The notes: generated by a model not told the origin, from the letters alone. A stretch of 64,000 nt of DNA from Auriscalpium vulgare (GCA_019915015.1 JAHBBC010000024.1:124001-188000); one strand, 5' to 3'. Positions 33,308 to 44,527 are shown, numbered from the stretch's first letter. A program made the numbers and translations.

Positions 33308-35230
33308 ATGGCGGCGGCGCGCGAGGAAAGGAACACGCAGGAGGCACAAGAGCAGCTAGGACACCCCCCGGCCACCATCAGACTTGCTCAACACAATGAG
33401 CTTGCTCGACCAGAATTCACACCAGGCTGTGGTAACGCCACGGTTGCCGAGCAGCACCTGCAAAACGCCCTTGCGCCTGTCGCCCGGCTCTATCCCGATA
33501 TCCTCGCCATTATCTTCAGACATCTCCGAGACATCAACCCGCCCGGACGCCACCACACATACTACTGTCATTTCGACCGCTGTGAGATCACTCCGAGGTC
33601 TGGATGGCTCACAGTAACATATGTCTGCCGACGCTGGCGGCAGGTGGCGCTGGAATGGGCAACCCTCTGGACCGACATTGACCTCACGACTCTTGGGCGC
33701 AATTGGGCAGCCGTGTTCGCTGCGCGAGCACAACGTATGCCGATCACCATCTCGCACCGCAACGCTCTGAATCATTTCTACCGTGACTGGATAATCAGAT
33801 TCCTGGACGAAAACATGTGGCGCACGCAAAGCCTGAGTATTGTGGTTCATCAAGACGAACCATTGGCGACAATCAATAGCTACGCACCGCTTCTTCACAC
33901 CCTCAACATAACTACAAAATATGGAAGCCGTGTTCCGGATAGTTTTCTTGGAGGGTGTGCCCCGTCGCTGCGCCACTGTCATTTTACAGCGATCGTGGCG
34001 CCTGGCATGTCTTGGGCGTCGCCACTGCTCAGCCATCTCACAAGCTTAGCCATTGATAATCACAATCAAACCGCGGACGACTTACTAGATGTCGTGGAGC
34101 ATCTACTGGAGCTTGAGACTTTGAGCGTAGTTATCTACCCCCAGTGTCATTTGCCGCCGCCACCGCCGCCCAGACGGCGGGGTGTCGTCACTCCCCCGCG
34201 CTTGATGGAATTGAAGATCGATGACCACGTCCCCACCACGCCAAAATTGGCACAATTTCTGTCGCATCTTTCGCTGGGTCCCCACTGCTTCGTCCGTTGT
34301 CAAATCTGGACCTACGCTATCGATCCGGACCACCCCGCAGATTATTTGGACGAGGTATTTCCCGCTGCCCTCGCCTCTGTCCGTTCACACGCAGACTCTG
34401 CATCCGGGACACACAACGCCATCACAAGCCTGAGTCTCGACAGGTCGTGTCCGGAGCATCTCTCGATTAACAGCCTGACAATCACCCCGCAAAGGCACTG
34501 CGAAATTACACCGCACCTGATCTTCGAATTTCCACATTCATCAATGTCGGTCTATTCCGTTTGGTCTTCCAATATCGTGCCGAAGGCTCTGAAGACGTTT
34601 TCATCGACTCATCTCCAGGAGCTCGCAATATGGATGCCCCCAATTTATGTTCCTAACGCGCACACATTGGCAGACTTGATGGGGTGTGCACCCGGGCTTC
34701 GCCGCCTCACAGTCCGATCAGCCAAGGTTGTTGCGTCACTCTGCACGGCCATGTCTCCTGTTGATGCCGCTCGAGTCCACGTCCCTCTGGGGCGTGCACC
34801 CAGGCTTCGCCGTCTCACAGTCCGAATAGCCAAGGCCGTTGCGTCGCTCTGCACGGCCGTGTTTCCCGTTGATATCGCTCCAGCCCATGTCCCTCGTAGC
34901 CCAGCGCCCTGCTTGCAATACATCCTCCCGAGACTCTCTACTCTCGTTCTCGCTGAAGTGCGCCTCGGCGTCGACATTGTGGGTGGCGGAAGAGAGCGTG
35001 ATGACGAGTGGGTGGCCGAAGAGGGTGATAGTGATGATGAGCAGGTGGCCGACGATGGTGATGATGAGCGGGTGGCTGGAGAGCTGCCACTGCGCCTCGT
35101 GGCGCGTGCACAGAGCGGGTATCCCCTGGACGAACTGGACGTTACCCAGTGCGATGTGGACGATGCGTGGGTGGCGCGGGTGTGTGAGGCGCTGCCGGGT
35201 ACGCGGGTCAAATGGAAATCGCAGACGTGA
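33308..35230 (+). CDS. F-box domain protein, intronless
   Basis: Predicted 640-aa F-box protein of the basidiomycete-expanded type; the F-box would dock to Skp1 in an SCF ubiquitin ligase and the C-terminal region would bind substrate. The F-box is near residues 60-120: LYPDILAIIFRHLRDINPP, then WLTVTYVCRRWRQVALEW with TLWTDI. The rest is leucine-rich and irregular, with segments such as LLHTLNITTKYGSRVPDSF. Around 34680-34920 a unit of about 110 bp is tandemly repeated (APGLRRLTVRSAKVVASLC and APRLRRLTVRIAKAVASLC). An acidic repeat (DDEWVAEEGDSDDEQVADD) precedes the end. The last codons and stop (35222-35230) are made from bleomycin hydrolase sequence. ATG at 33308 chosen as the first Met before the F-box. 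Confidence 0.8.
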   Translation: MAAAREERNTQEAQEQLGHPPATIRLAQHNELARPEFTPGCGNATVAEQHLQNALAPVARLYPDILAIIFRHLRDINPPGRHHTYYCHFDRCEITPRSGWLTVTYVCRRWRQVALEWATLWTDIDLTTLGRNWAAVFAARAQRMPITISHRNALNHFYRDWIIRFLDENMWRTQSLSIVVHQDEPLATINSYAPLLHTLNITTKYGSRVPDSFLGGCAPSLRHCHFTAIVAPGMSWASPLLSHLTSLAIDNHNQTADDLLDVVEHLLELETLSVVIYPQCHLPPPPPPRRRGVVTPPRLMELKIDDHVPTTPKLAQFLSHLSLGPHCFVRCQIWTYAIDPDHPADYLDEVFPAALASVRSHADSASGTHNAITSLSLDRSCPEHLSINSLTITPQRHCEITPHLIFEFPHSSMSVYSVWSSNIVPKALKTFSSTHLQELAIWMPPIYVPNAHTLADLMGCAPGLRRLTVRSAKVVASLCTAMSPVDAARVHVPLGRAPRLRRLTVRIAKAVASLCTAVFPVDIAPAHVPRSPAPCLQYILPRLSTLVLAEVRLGVDIVGGGRERDDEWVAEEGDSDDEQVADDGDDERVAGELPLRLVARAQSGYPLDELDVTQCDVDDAWVARVCEALPGTRVKWKSQT

Positions 35231-35460
35231 ACACGGAAATCGTGAGCCTAAAGAACGCGGTAATCAAGGTGTGTTCACTCCCAAGAAACCCAGACTTTCA
35301 TTTCTGATGCGCTTGCTCTAGTCCCTGGTGGTCGGCCTGCCCGTCTTCTTCGGATGCGACATTGGTCAATTCTCCGATCGCTAGGAGCCCACCGGCATCA
35401 TGGACGTCCGAGTCGCGCTGTCCGACTTCGAGAACGCGTTGGACATCACCCATGCGGCGC
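35222..35460 (+). pseudogene. Bleomycin hydrolase pseudogene, 3' part
   Basis: Resumes exactly at exon 4 of the parent: VNTEIVSLKNAVIK, an intron of similar place, then GLPVFFGCDIGQFSD and IMDVRVALSDFENALDIT. The His and Asn active-site segments are absent. Together with 32189-33066 it frames an insertion of about 2.15 kb carrying the F-box gene. Confidence 0.8.
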
Positions 35461-35968
35461 TTGCCCACTGCTACGACGTACATAACTGCAGTGTTTACGT
35501 TGCGTGCGCGGCTCTGGACCCTCCGGCACCCTTTGACGTCGTGCTCAGCAATAGCATGGAGCTGTCTCAGTGTCTGCCTGGTCCCTCAGCCAACGCCTCT
35601 CCGGTGAATAGGCTCCACAACGTGCTACTTTGCCACGTCACGCCCGAGCGGCCATTCCAGAACGCGCCATCTCCGATCCATCTATCTTCCAGTACGTATG
35701 AATTTCCAATCAAGCCCGTGGAGCCAGCGCCGCGGGCTCGACCTCCATCATACTGAGCGCACTTTGAAGTCACGGTGGAATGCATTTGGCATGTATGCGT
35801 GCCCCGTTCCTTGAAATTCTCTGATTGTGACTGTAGGCAGGGCACTCGGAGCTTCTGTGCACAACCAATCCAGATATATAGCACCTGTAACATACCGTAC
35901 TGGCATAATATCATTTCATTTCCATCCCTCGATCGGAATCAACGGGCGGCTCTGTGCTACTACATAAT
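35461..35968. other. No gene recognised
   Basis: Lies between the pseudogene end and the 3' end of the reductase gene. Part of it must be the reductase 3' untranslated region on the minus strand. No other signal is visible. Confidence 0.4.
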
Positions 35969-37372
35969 TCAGTTGAGATATCCGCCATTCTGCAAATCCA
36001 CCGCCATATCCAGCACAGATTCCTTCAAGCCGCGATACTTGAAGTCCGGAAAATACTTGAAGGTCTTGTCGTTGCGAAGGAGGACTTTCATATGCTTCTT
36101 CTCGCCGGCGCCCTTCGTGTCCTTGCCGGGCGCGTCGTAGCCCGCCTCGTTCAAGATGTCGTACAGGTCCTGCCACGCGAATACGCCTGCAGGCAAGCAG
36201 CGTCACGTCAGTCGCGCGAAGAAGGGGAAGGAAGCACTGGCGCGAGGAAGATCGACTGACCGTTCGCGTTGATGAGGCGCCCTCCGCTGAGCTCCGCGTT
36301 CTTGAGTGCGAGGACGTGCAATAGGGCGCTGTCGCGGACGTCGACGAAGCCGGCCACGAGGGCACCGCTGGTCTCGCCGCCCACGGGGAAGGCGGCGAGA
36401 AGCGCGCCAGGAGAGCTGCCAAAGTTGGGTTTCCCGGGCTGCCACATGCAGTGTAAGATGGGCTCGCGAGGATACGGTTCCGTTTTACTTACCTGATGGA
36501 TGTAGGGGCCGAAATTGAACCCGGGCACTAATGTGACCAGGTCGTATTGGGGCTGTGTTGCTCTGACATAGTCGAATGCGGACTTCTCGGCGCGCGTCTT
36601 TGCTGTGTTGTAGACCGCGAATGGCGACGATGTCTTGGTGTACTCGGTGTTCAGATCTTCGAGGTTCCAGTCGTTCTGACAGTGGATAAGTCTGAGGGTG
36701 TGTGACCGACAGTATGCAGCGATCGTGCGAACCTCATCGTACTCTTTATCCGTCTTGAACCCACATACAGCAGACCCCGAAGAAGTGATGATGACTCTTT
36801 TCACTTTCGCACTGAGGAGACACGGATGAGGCGGATTTATAGCATGACTATGCACACTTACCCATACGTCGTGGCGCTCTTCAGGATGCCTGACGTTCCA
36901 GCCACAGCGGGTCCGATAACCTCTGCGATGCCATGTCAGATGAATATGTCAAAGAAACTCAAAGACGCACCTTGAGGGTCCTCCCAGGTGTACAGGATTG
37001 GAGACGCGATATGGATGATGGCGTCGACGTCTCTCACCGCATCGTCGTACGCTCCTTCCTGTGGCGAAGAGCATTCAGCTAAAACAGGGATGCAAACGAA
37101 GGAAAATATTGCCTTCGAAATATCCGGGACTACAACATGGGATACCCGCCCTGAATACGACGGGAAGCGATTGGTGAGAAAGTCGCCCTGGGCTGCAGTG
37201 CGCACGCTATCAGAGCAACAATTGTGAGAATAATGTCGAGGTCCGGAGAAAAAGATGAAACATACGCTGCAACTACAGTATAGCCGTTATCGACGAGGTA
37301 CTTGATGACCCAAGCTCCGACGTAGCCTGTACCGCCGGTAACGAGCACCAGACCAGAATTGACAGCGGGCAT
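35969..37372 (-). CDS. NAD(P)-dependent reductase, extended SDR family (dihydroflavonol-4-reductase/Gre2-like)
   Basis: Cytosolic oxidoreductase of the extended short-chain dehydrogenase class; relatives reduce aldehydes and ketones using NADPH. Exons: 37372-37266, 37206-37113, 37058-36971, 36922-36862, 36811-36733, 36675-36493, 36438-36261, 36186-35969; 335 aa, all phases agree. The Rossmann motif is VTGGTGYVGAW (Gly13, Gly16, Gly19). VIITSSGSAV supplies the catalytic Ser region and VYNTAKTRAEK the Tyr165/Lys169 pair. Intron 2 begins GC instead of GT (AAG|GCAATA...CCACAG), which is the only way to keep the family's PDISK-EGAYDDAV continuity. The substrate cannot be told from sequence. Confidence 0.9.
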
Positions 37373-37925
37373 GAGGGGATGTTTGAGACTTCACAGTCTT
37401 TACCCTTTTTATGATATCTCTCGCTATTTCGGCGGTGTGGGCATGTGCGGTCTGATGCGCAGATATGCAACGGTAGGGATGTCGCGGTGTAACGTCTCGG
37501 ACAACTCGGAGGGCGCCCGTTGACGGCGCGTGCGGCGAGTGTGCGGCGAGTCACGGTGTGCGGCGAGTGTGCGGCGCATGCAGGCCAACACGCCACACAA
37601 CCGTTGCACAGCACGCCCGTGCCGAGCACCACACTACGCTGCTCTGGGCCCATCCCCTTGCCCACCCCAGCACGGCGTCCCGTCACGGTAGCGAGCCGGA
37701 CCGTAGACGTTGACGCCGACGTCGACGACGCCGCTCCATTTGAGCTTAGTCACAGTGACTGTCACACGGCCGGGTTCCGGAGCCGAGACTCGGCTTTACA
37801 TAAGACAGCGTAGCGCCGAGCTGCATCCTACGGTCATGTCATATCCTAGTACTAGGCTCGAGTGGGTCTCTACTGTTGGCGTCACTCGTCCCACCTCGGC
37901 GACATCGAACACGGTGGCCGTTGCA
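37373..37925. other. No gene recognised; promoter region of the reductase
   Basis: Contains short direct repeats rich in GTGCGGCGAGT (37525-37575). The reductase promoter must lie here on the minus strand. The 5' exons expected for the DUF6534-like gene at 37929 are not found. Confidence 0.4.
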
Positions 37926-37928
37926 TGA

Positions 37929-38938
37929 GCGATACCTAATGATACTAGGATTGTAGTATATGGCCTGTACATCTTGGAAACTGTGCAGACAGGTATGTTC
38001 ACGCGGACAGCTTTCGCCACCTTCGGGCAAGGATGGGGTGACCTGGACCAGTTGCACAATCGAGGGATCATGTGGTTCAGTGTGCCGCTCTTGAGTGGAA
38101 TAGGTATGACCCTCCTTGACCTCTGTCCGTGATTGATTCGAACCCTAATGAGAATAGACATAGTCAGCTCCGTTGTGCAGTCTTTCTACGCCTTCCGCAT
38201 ATTTGTTTTGACCGGCTCACAGTGGCTCCGCGTTTTCATCACTACCGTTCGTTTCGTTCGTTCTCCGCGCCACTTGGAAGCTAAATTTCTTCATTATAGA
38301 CTGCTGTATTATCGGGATGCTTTGGAATCGCTGACGCCGTCGTCTCACACTTACCGCACAACACTCCCGAAGTACAGAGCAAAGCCTTTCTTACCATGCT
38401 CGTACGTCTTAGCTGTTTCCTCGTAAGTCCGACTGACTGAGGACGTATAGATGTGGCTTGCTGGTAATTCTTTGTGCGACCTGGTCATCTGCATCTGCAT
38501 GTTAACTTGGGTTTGTAATCTTCGCCCTGTGGGAGGCATTTGCTGACAACTGTGATCAGTATCTTCAAACTCGCCGCCTGGGCTTCCTCCGGGAGATGAC
38601 CGATACTGTAGTATCCCAGGTTTTACGCTTGAGCGTCGCGACGGGTCTGATTACTGGTACGATCGCCGTGTCCTTTCGTCTTCATATGCTTGATACCTTC
38701 TTGCGTTGACCAGCTACCGTTGCTGCTGGTTGCAATGATCCTGTTTCTCATATCCAAGAACAACACTTTCTACTACCAGTGTCCCGCTATCGTGCTCGGA
38801 AAATGTGAGTCAGTGTACCTCGCGAGCTCTCTGCCGACACTTACAGTGCAACCAACACAAGTATACTCGAATAGCCTTCTTGTCCTCCTGAAAAATCGCT
38901 ACCATATTACCATCAACCGCCGACAGACGTACGTTTAG
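37929..38938 (+). pseudogene. DUF6534-type seven-helix membrane protein gene, 5'-truncated and frameshifted
   Basis: Spliced + strand frames give the characteristic order of this agaricomycete family: VVYGLYILETVQTGMFTRTA, GQGWGDLDQ, WFSVPLLSGI-DIVSSVVQSFYAFRI, then MWLAGNSLCDLVICICML, a segment ending LRLSVATGLIT, then LPLLLVAMILFLISKNN and finally LYSNSLLVLLKNR with stop at 38936. Introns fall near 38102, 38255, 38404, 38512, 38656 and 38807. The first two helices are missing upstream and the last-but-one exon join (38655 to 38712) is off by one base, so the gene is probably dead. The family's function is unknown. Confidence 0.6.
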
Positions 38939-38944
38939 GATTGC

Positions 38945-41900
38945 GAAACGGAGAGCATCCAGTTCGCAAACGGAAGGCACTACACCCGTCGCCGGTCCTC
39001 TCGGGACACTGGAGATTTCCCGCGACCCTGGGCCTCAAAGCGATGCTGTCATTGCTATGACTCTCGTTCATCTTCCAGTATGTTGTCTTCACTTCGCAAT
39101 GGGATGAAGGCTAATGACAGGGCGAAGGAGCCGGATCGGGCGGACCTCGACGGCTCCTCCGGCACGGGCGAGGGTCAGCGGGACTACAAAGTGAACTCGT
39201 AATAATATCATGTGTATTGAGGTCACGGCGTGCTTATGGTGTAAATAGTGAGCTATAGGAGGAGGACCGCCGAGCCGCCGACCGCGAGCATTAAGTGTAG
39301 TGTGTTGTTGCTCCTTCAATACCTGTGCAGGCGCGCTCGAGAACGCCGCACGTCTGCTCTATCCGAACCGCCTCGACCTCGAGGTCCCGCATCTTGCTGC
39401 TGACCCTCGCATCTCGCCCCCCTGAGCGGCCGCGACGCGCATGGAGCGTGGTTGAGTGCGGAATTGCCCAGCGGCGTCCGCGTGGGCAATGCTTTTGTTG
39501 GAGCATGTGGATGCATGCCATTGCGGAAATGCCAGCTCGACGCTGGCGAGCGCAGCGCCGAGTCGCTTCGGGTCGAGGGCCCCGGGTCATAAGTTTTGAA
39601 AAGGAACGGGCCACCACCGCAGCCGACATGTCATCGTCGCCTATCTGAACATGGGGTTTAAAGGCTGAAAATGCTGCGAAACCGGATTCACGGTGAGTTC
39701 ACGCGCAATTCGGGCACCTCGGACAAGTGAACTCAAATTTGAAACCAACAAAATCACATCGAAACCGCGCTGAATGCGCTACCGTAAAACACCTAGTTAT
39801 ATACGATGATTGAGACCGAAATGTTCATAGCTTAATTCGTGACAGTAGCCTACACAAAGACAACATGTTAGATACAGCCTGAGAGAGACTGAAAGCACTG
39901 AAATCCCGCGTACCTTTTGGAGCGCGACCGAGGTCTGGGCGAGGAGCCGGCTGTTGGCAGTCGCTCCCGTCTGCAGGGTGATCGACGTCTTGCTGAGGAT
40001 CACGCCCTCGAGGTGCGCGCCGGCGCCGACGCTGACCGCGCCAGTCACGACCCACACAATGTTCGACGCCAGCGCGCCGCCGGTCAGAACGATCTTCTTC
40101 GCTGCCGCGACGGTCAGCGTCCCGGCGACCTGGAAGATCCAGGCTACAACGCGTTAGCTGTCCGCGTGGTGGGAACATCGGGGGAGGCTCACTGTCCGTG
40201 GCGCCACCCGCGATGGTTACATCGCTCCCGATGCTGACCCCAGTCGTCCACTTGTACAGCCCCGGGGCGAGAGTGAGCCCGCCTATCGCGCCTTTTGGGT
40301 GCCTCAGGAGAATGCACAGCGCGACAATATATTCCACTGACCGCTCGCAAGATTGAGGAAATTCGGGTTCAATCGGCCATTGGCGTCGTTGAAGGCCGTG
40401 CCCAGGTCGCCGATGGCGGTGGTGAGCGTTGACGGCGTAGGCGCAGCATACGATGCGGCAAAGAGCTTGCCGGTAACTTGCTTGGAGGTCGAAAATTGGC
40501 CGGTCGAATCGACAGTGAGCGAGAAGCCGGTCAGGCCGGTGGCCGCAATCGGGCTCACCGCCACTTGGCCAGCTGGAGAGAACGTCAGAGGTGCGGAGAA
40601 TTTGAAAAAATATGGACATACTGATGACGGACGGGGGGACGGTCGAGACTCCAGTTTTAGCGAGGATCGCGTAGTTGCCGGCGGTGCGCAGATTGACGGC
40701 GGCAGGGCCAATGGCTTGGACGCTGGCAAGAGCAGCCTGTCCGCCGCCTTCGTCAGCGGAGAAAAATTGGGAAGAGGTGCTGGGAGATACCAAGATGGAC
40801 ACGGTGAAAAGGCTAGAGAACATGGCAGTTACTTATGCGGAAAGAGGCTTGAGCGAGGGAGTTGAGTTGTGTAGGACTGGGTTGAAGCTGAGGACGTTAG
40901 CTGCTCTCGCAGAGCTTTTATGCGTTTCTAAAAGTGAGGTTTCTGAAAGTGAGCCACAGTGTCGGTCTTGTAACGTCGTCCCACCGACCAACTGTTTCAT
41001 AGTGAGTTCCGTCCGCTCTCCACGGCATAAAACCGACAGCATACTTGCTACCGACATAGGCTTTGGCCGTGGCCTGTACTCCTTCGGTTTTCGACAAGCA
41101 GGTGACAGGCCCCGCGAAATTGGAAGACGTGAGCTCGTGCTCGCGTCTTCCAGTTTCGCATTTTGCGGGGGCGGCCCAAGGTGCCAGTTCTCGTCAGATA
41201 GCCACCGTGATTGGACTGTCCGGGAACACAGCACATGGGCGGATGCAGTGCTCGTAAAGGGCGGGCGAGGATCCCCCCTCGCGTGACGAGGGTGGACGCA
41301 GGAGGAGAGGGCAAATATCCATGCCAACGTCCACCGACATCGTTCCATTTTGCCTGTAGCCTCGTTCAGCAAAACCGAGCACCAGTCCGCAACGACAGCT
41401 TACCACCGTGGCCTTCGTCCTCTCAACAACCGCACGAACCCCGAAGCCCCGGCAGAATTTTGGAAATGCGATTATACGTACACTGCTTCGTTGCTCCACA
41501 CAACTAGCTTCGGGCCATTTTCAGAACTGTGCCGGGAGGTTTTCAGTCGCAATTTGAGGCGGAGTGACGTAGGACCTGACGCCGCGGACGCTCTAGTATA
41601 AGTCAAGGCGGACTGGAATTCTTGCATTGTTTCTCTGGGACTCGTGACCGTTCCTGTAGGCGTGTACTCTGGGAACGGAGGGCCGACAGGTGCCCATACA
41701 GCGGATATGCTTAATGAACGGATGGTAACTTTGACAGCATGGGTTGACAGTAAATCTGACAGCATGAGTTGACAAGGTTGGTTCGTAGAGGATGTCGCGC
41801 CGTGTGATCCCAGTGTTTTTTCTCTGCCTTTCCTTTATTTGCACTCTGGATCCTCTGGGAACCACCGCAAACCGCTGTCATTTAATCGTAGCGATTTACT

Positions 41901-42250
41901 TTTGCCCCACTTACCTTCACGCACCCGCTCGCCCCCACAGCCCCGGGATCCTGCTCGTTCCCGCACCCCCGTCGCCCGCACCCCGCTCGCCCTGCACGGC
42001 TCTCGTCCCCACCGTCCTGCTCGTCCCGCGCTCCAGATCGTCTGCTCCCGCTAGTCCGCTCCCCTTCTGCCGTTCCCGCTTATCCGCTTACCCCTCCTTA
42101 CCGCGCGTCTCACCGGCCACCACTGCCTCCTGTCGATCATCGCAACCCACGCTCCAGCGCTCGCAATGAGCTAAGATGTCGCCAAGCCTCGAGGAGATCT
42201 AGAATGCCAGCAAGCTGAGCGTCCGTCACGGTCGAGCGCAAGACATTGAA
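38945..42250. repeat. Inverted segmental duplication, right arm (partner 1100-4640)
   Basis: Reverse-orientation copy of 1100-4640. It begins immediately after the stop of the DUF6534-like gene and ends in the 3' flank of the RNase H gene (the words tctagatctcctcgaggcttgg are in both arms). Confidence 0.8.
39832..40823 (-). CDS. Ice-binding protein, DUF3494 family (copy 5)
   Basis: Fifth secreted ice-binding protein, minus strand. Exons: 40823-40791, 40736-40622, 40572-40342, 40291-40193, 40143-39914, 39849-39832; 241 aa, intact. It shares MFSSLFTVSIL and the GAHLEGVIL segment (AGAGAHL type) with copy 1, which fits their location in paired duplication arms, while GLTLAPGLYKWTTGV matches copy 2. 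The substitution GRLNPNFLNL (others GRVNP) is unique. The TATA position upstream reads CATAAAA on the minus strand (about 40916-40922). Confidence 0.93.
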
Positions 42251-42269
42251 AATTATACATAGCGAATCG

Positions 42270-42950
42270 TCAATAGGTTGCATACACGAGCGCAACCGCG
42301 TATTCCTGCACGTCCTGGACAACATCGGCCGCCGCCGCCGCCTGTCTGTCAGCCATCGTGTTCCACTCCCTCGGGATGTCCCAGAATTGCACCACAGCCC
42401 CAGCCGCCTCGAGCTCGCGGACCTTCTCCTGCAGCTCCCTCCAAAGATCCTGGTTCTCCACCGGCCGCCCATCCGCCAGAACCCACCCATTCTGCTCCCA
42501 CCGCTGAACCCACTCCGTGATGCCCAGCACGGTGTACTGCGAGTCCGTGGCAATCACTAGGCGCGAAAAGCCCTCGCTGGGCCACCAGCGGTACGTGAGC
42601 CCGGCGATTGCGGCGCGCAGCTCGGCCCTGTTGCTCGTCTGCCGGTGGACCTGCCCGTCCGGCCCTTGGACTTCGAGACGACCTGAGATGGGTGATGGTG
42701 ATGTGTCGTTGAAGACGGCTGCCCAGCCGCCACGAGCGTTCTCTCGTCCATTGTTACGGCAGGCGCCATCTGTGAAGATCAACATCTCCCGGCTGTTCGA
42801 GATGCGCACGAAGCGCGTCCAAAAGGCGAGACCGTCCTGCAGATTCTGCAGAGCGAAGAGGTCGCTAGGGCTGATGTCTGGACCTGGAGGCGTGAATTTG
42901 CGGCTCTCAGGCTTCACGATCTCTAGAAATCCGATGAATGCTGTGGTCAT
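42270..42950 (-). CDS. Ribonuclease H type 1 domain protein
   Basis: Single-exon gene of 226 aa encoding an RNase H fold that cuts RNA in RNA-DNA hybrids. The four acidic catalytic positions are seen: Asp61 in MLIFTDGACRNNG, Glu110 in SNRAELRAAIAG, Asp135 in LVIATDSQYTVL, and Asp201 in WNTMADRQA. The last 25 residues are Ala/Val-rich. An N-terminal extension of about 55 residues (SDLFALQNLQDGLAFW) precedes the domain, as in stand-alone fungal RNase H-like genes. It is not attached to reverse transcriptase, and no retroelement ORF adjoins it, so it seems a host gene. Its 3' flank was copied to about 1135-1250. Confidence 0.88.
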   Translation of the reverse strand: MTTAFIGFLEIVKPESRKFTPPGPDISPSDLFALQNLQDGLAFWTRFVRISNSREMLIFTDGACRNNGRENARGGWAAVFNDTSPSPISGRLEVQGPDGQVHRQTSNRAELRAAIAGLTYRWWPSEGFSRLVIATDSQYTVLGITEWVQRWEQNGWVLADGRPVENQDLWRELQEKVRELEAAGAVVQFWDIPREWNTMADRQAAAAADVVQDVQEYAVALVYATY

Positions 42951-43151
42951 GATGGTGATGGATTGGGTTGGGGCAACGGCTTGGGATGACCGGCAACTCG
43001 TAGCCGTGGGAAACTCCCGAAGTTGGCGACGAAAATATTGTTAGTCCTAAGTATCCTATCCTCAACGATGACTACTTAGCCTAAAATTATATGGTGCACT
43101 AGTAGTACAGTGTACTGGATTATTGAGCGCAATGTTCAGTCCTTGCGCACA

Positions 43152-44527
43152 TCACGCATCACCGTTATCGTCCTCAGATAGAGTGTCCTCTTCATCCGAG
43201 TCCTCCGATGCGTCCCCATCCTGCGGATATCGAACCGTTACTACCCCAGGCATCGCTGCTTCCATCCTGCGCTTGAATGTGCCATCGTTGAAGTGGCATC
43301 CCTCCAGGTCCAGCTCCGTCAGTGGCCATCCAGCGCGGGCGCGTTCCAGCAACCACCGCCGCAGTCCGCACGTTGGCGCACTGCGATAACCGTGGCCCCA
43401 TTGCAAGCCGCCGACAGTGAGCTTAACGATTTTGGGCAGGAAGTCCTCGGCACAATCACGGAGCGCCTTCAAGATTTCAATGGCCGCCTTGCCTTCCACC
43501 CAGAGATGCTGCAGCTTCGGAACACGTCCCAGCACCTCCATCCACGCGGAGTCCTCCCTATCTAACCGCGCCTTGTCTTCCGGTATATGCATGCCGAAGT
43601 GCCTCGGTGGCAGTCCCAGCTTCTCCATAAACGTATCCACCCACGCGGGGTCCTCGCCGAAGCGCGCCTCGGTCTCCGGTAAGTGTACGTGGAGCCACTG
43701 CAGGTGACTCGATGCGAGCACGTCGAGCGCAGACGGCACGACACAGGCCCTAGACAGCAAATGCTTCGGATTTGGGTTGACGTTGAACTGCAGTCTCAAT
43801 GCAGGCTCGTGATCGCCCGCGTCTCCAGGCTGCCACGCGAGCACCCGGACGGCACGTTCTCCGAGTCCAGGGTCAACGCCACCCCGTCTGAAGTGCATGC
43901 GCGGGAGCGCCTTGGCTTTTCCATTGAAAGGAGCAGACTCTGTAGCTTGGCGGAAGAGCGCTTTCATCTCGACATCTGGCTCTTGTGTGCGGCAGTCAAA
44001 AATAACCTGGCAGAAGAGGTCAACCAAGGCGGGGAGAGCGAGGTGTTCGAAGAGCCGCTGCGCTTCTGGAACGCCCAGGACACCGATGTCGAGGCAGCGT
44101 AGCTTCTTATGGGTCACCATGCGGTGTGCGTCCACGCTGGCATCCAATATGACTGTGAGCATGAGCCGCTCCAACGCGGGCATGCTCTCCAATACGGCGA
44201 GCACCTCATTGAGAGTGGCTTGTGGCGGGCACGGCATACTGTCAATGTCCAGCGAAATGAGGTGCGCGAATGCCGGCGACGTCCAGGGCATCCACGGCAC
44301 TCGATGATCGCCGACCAAACGGAGGTGCCGCAGATGCGGGACGCTGACAGATCCGTCCAGGAGGCCTGGCGGAGGCGGCTTCATGAAAGTGAGGTCAAGG
44401 GTATGAAGGAGAGGTGCGGGCGTGCATAGCGCGGCATGCAAGGACCCAGTGACGAAGATGCGCAAGACGCTTATGCGCGGGATGTGTGCGGTGAGAAAGG
44501 CAATCTCGGCTTGATTGAAGGACTTTG
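43152..44527 (-). pseudogene. F-box/LRR protein gene, 3' part, split by copia element
   Basis: Leucine-rich C-terminal region of an F-box protein: LRIFVTGSLHAALCTPAPLL, LRHLRLVGDHRVPWMPW, SPAFAHLISLDIDSMP and an acidic end (DASEDSDEEDTLSEDD). When the retrotransposon and one CTTTG copy are left out, 44527 joins 49880 in frame, with PKSFNQAEIAFLTAHIPRIS spanning the site, and the whole reading frame is 569 codons plus stop from the ATG at 50213. No other lesion is seen. As it stands the gene is disrupted; a truncated product from an internal start is possible. Confidence 0.85.

Noticed and set aside
38128..38150. GATTCGAACC, a B-box-like word suggesting a tRNA gene
   Set aside because: No A box, cloverleaf or acceptor stem could be found around it, and it lies in an intron-like part of the DUF6534-type gene.
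42137..42553. Open frame overlapping RNase H, ending ILDLLEAWRHLSSLRALERG
   Set aside because: It is a shifted frame over the RNase H gene and its 3' flank; the duplicate at 1135-1250 does not keep this frame.
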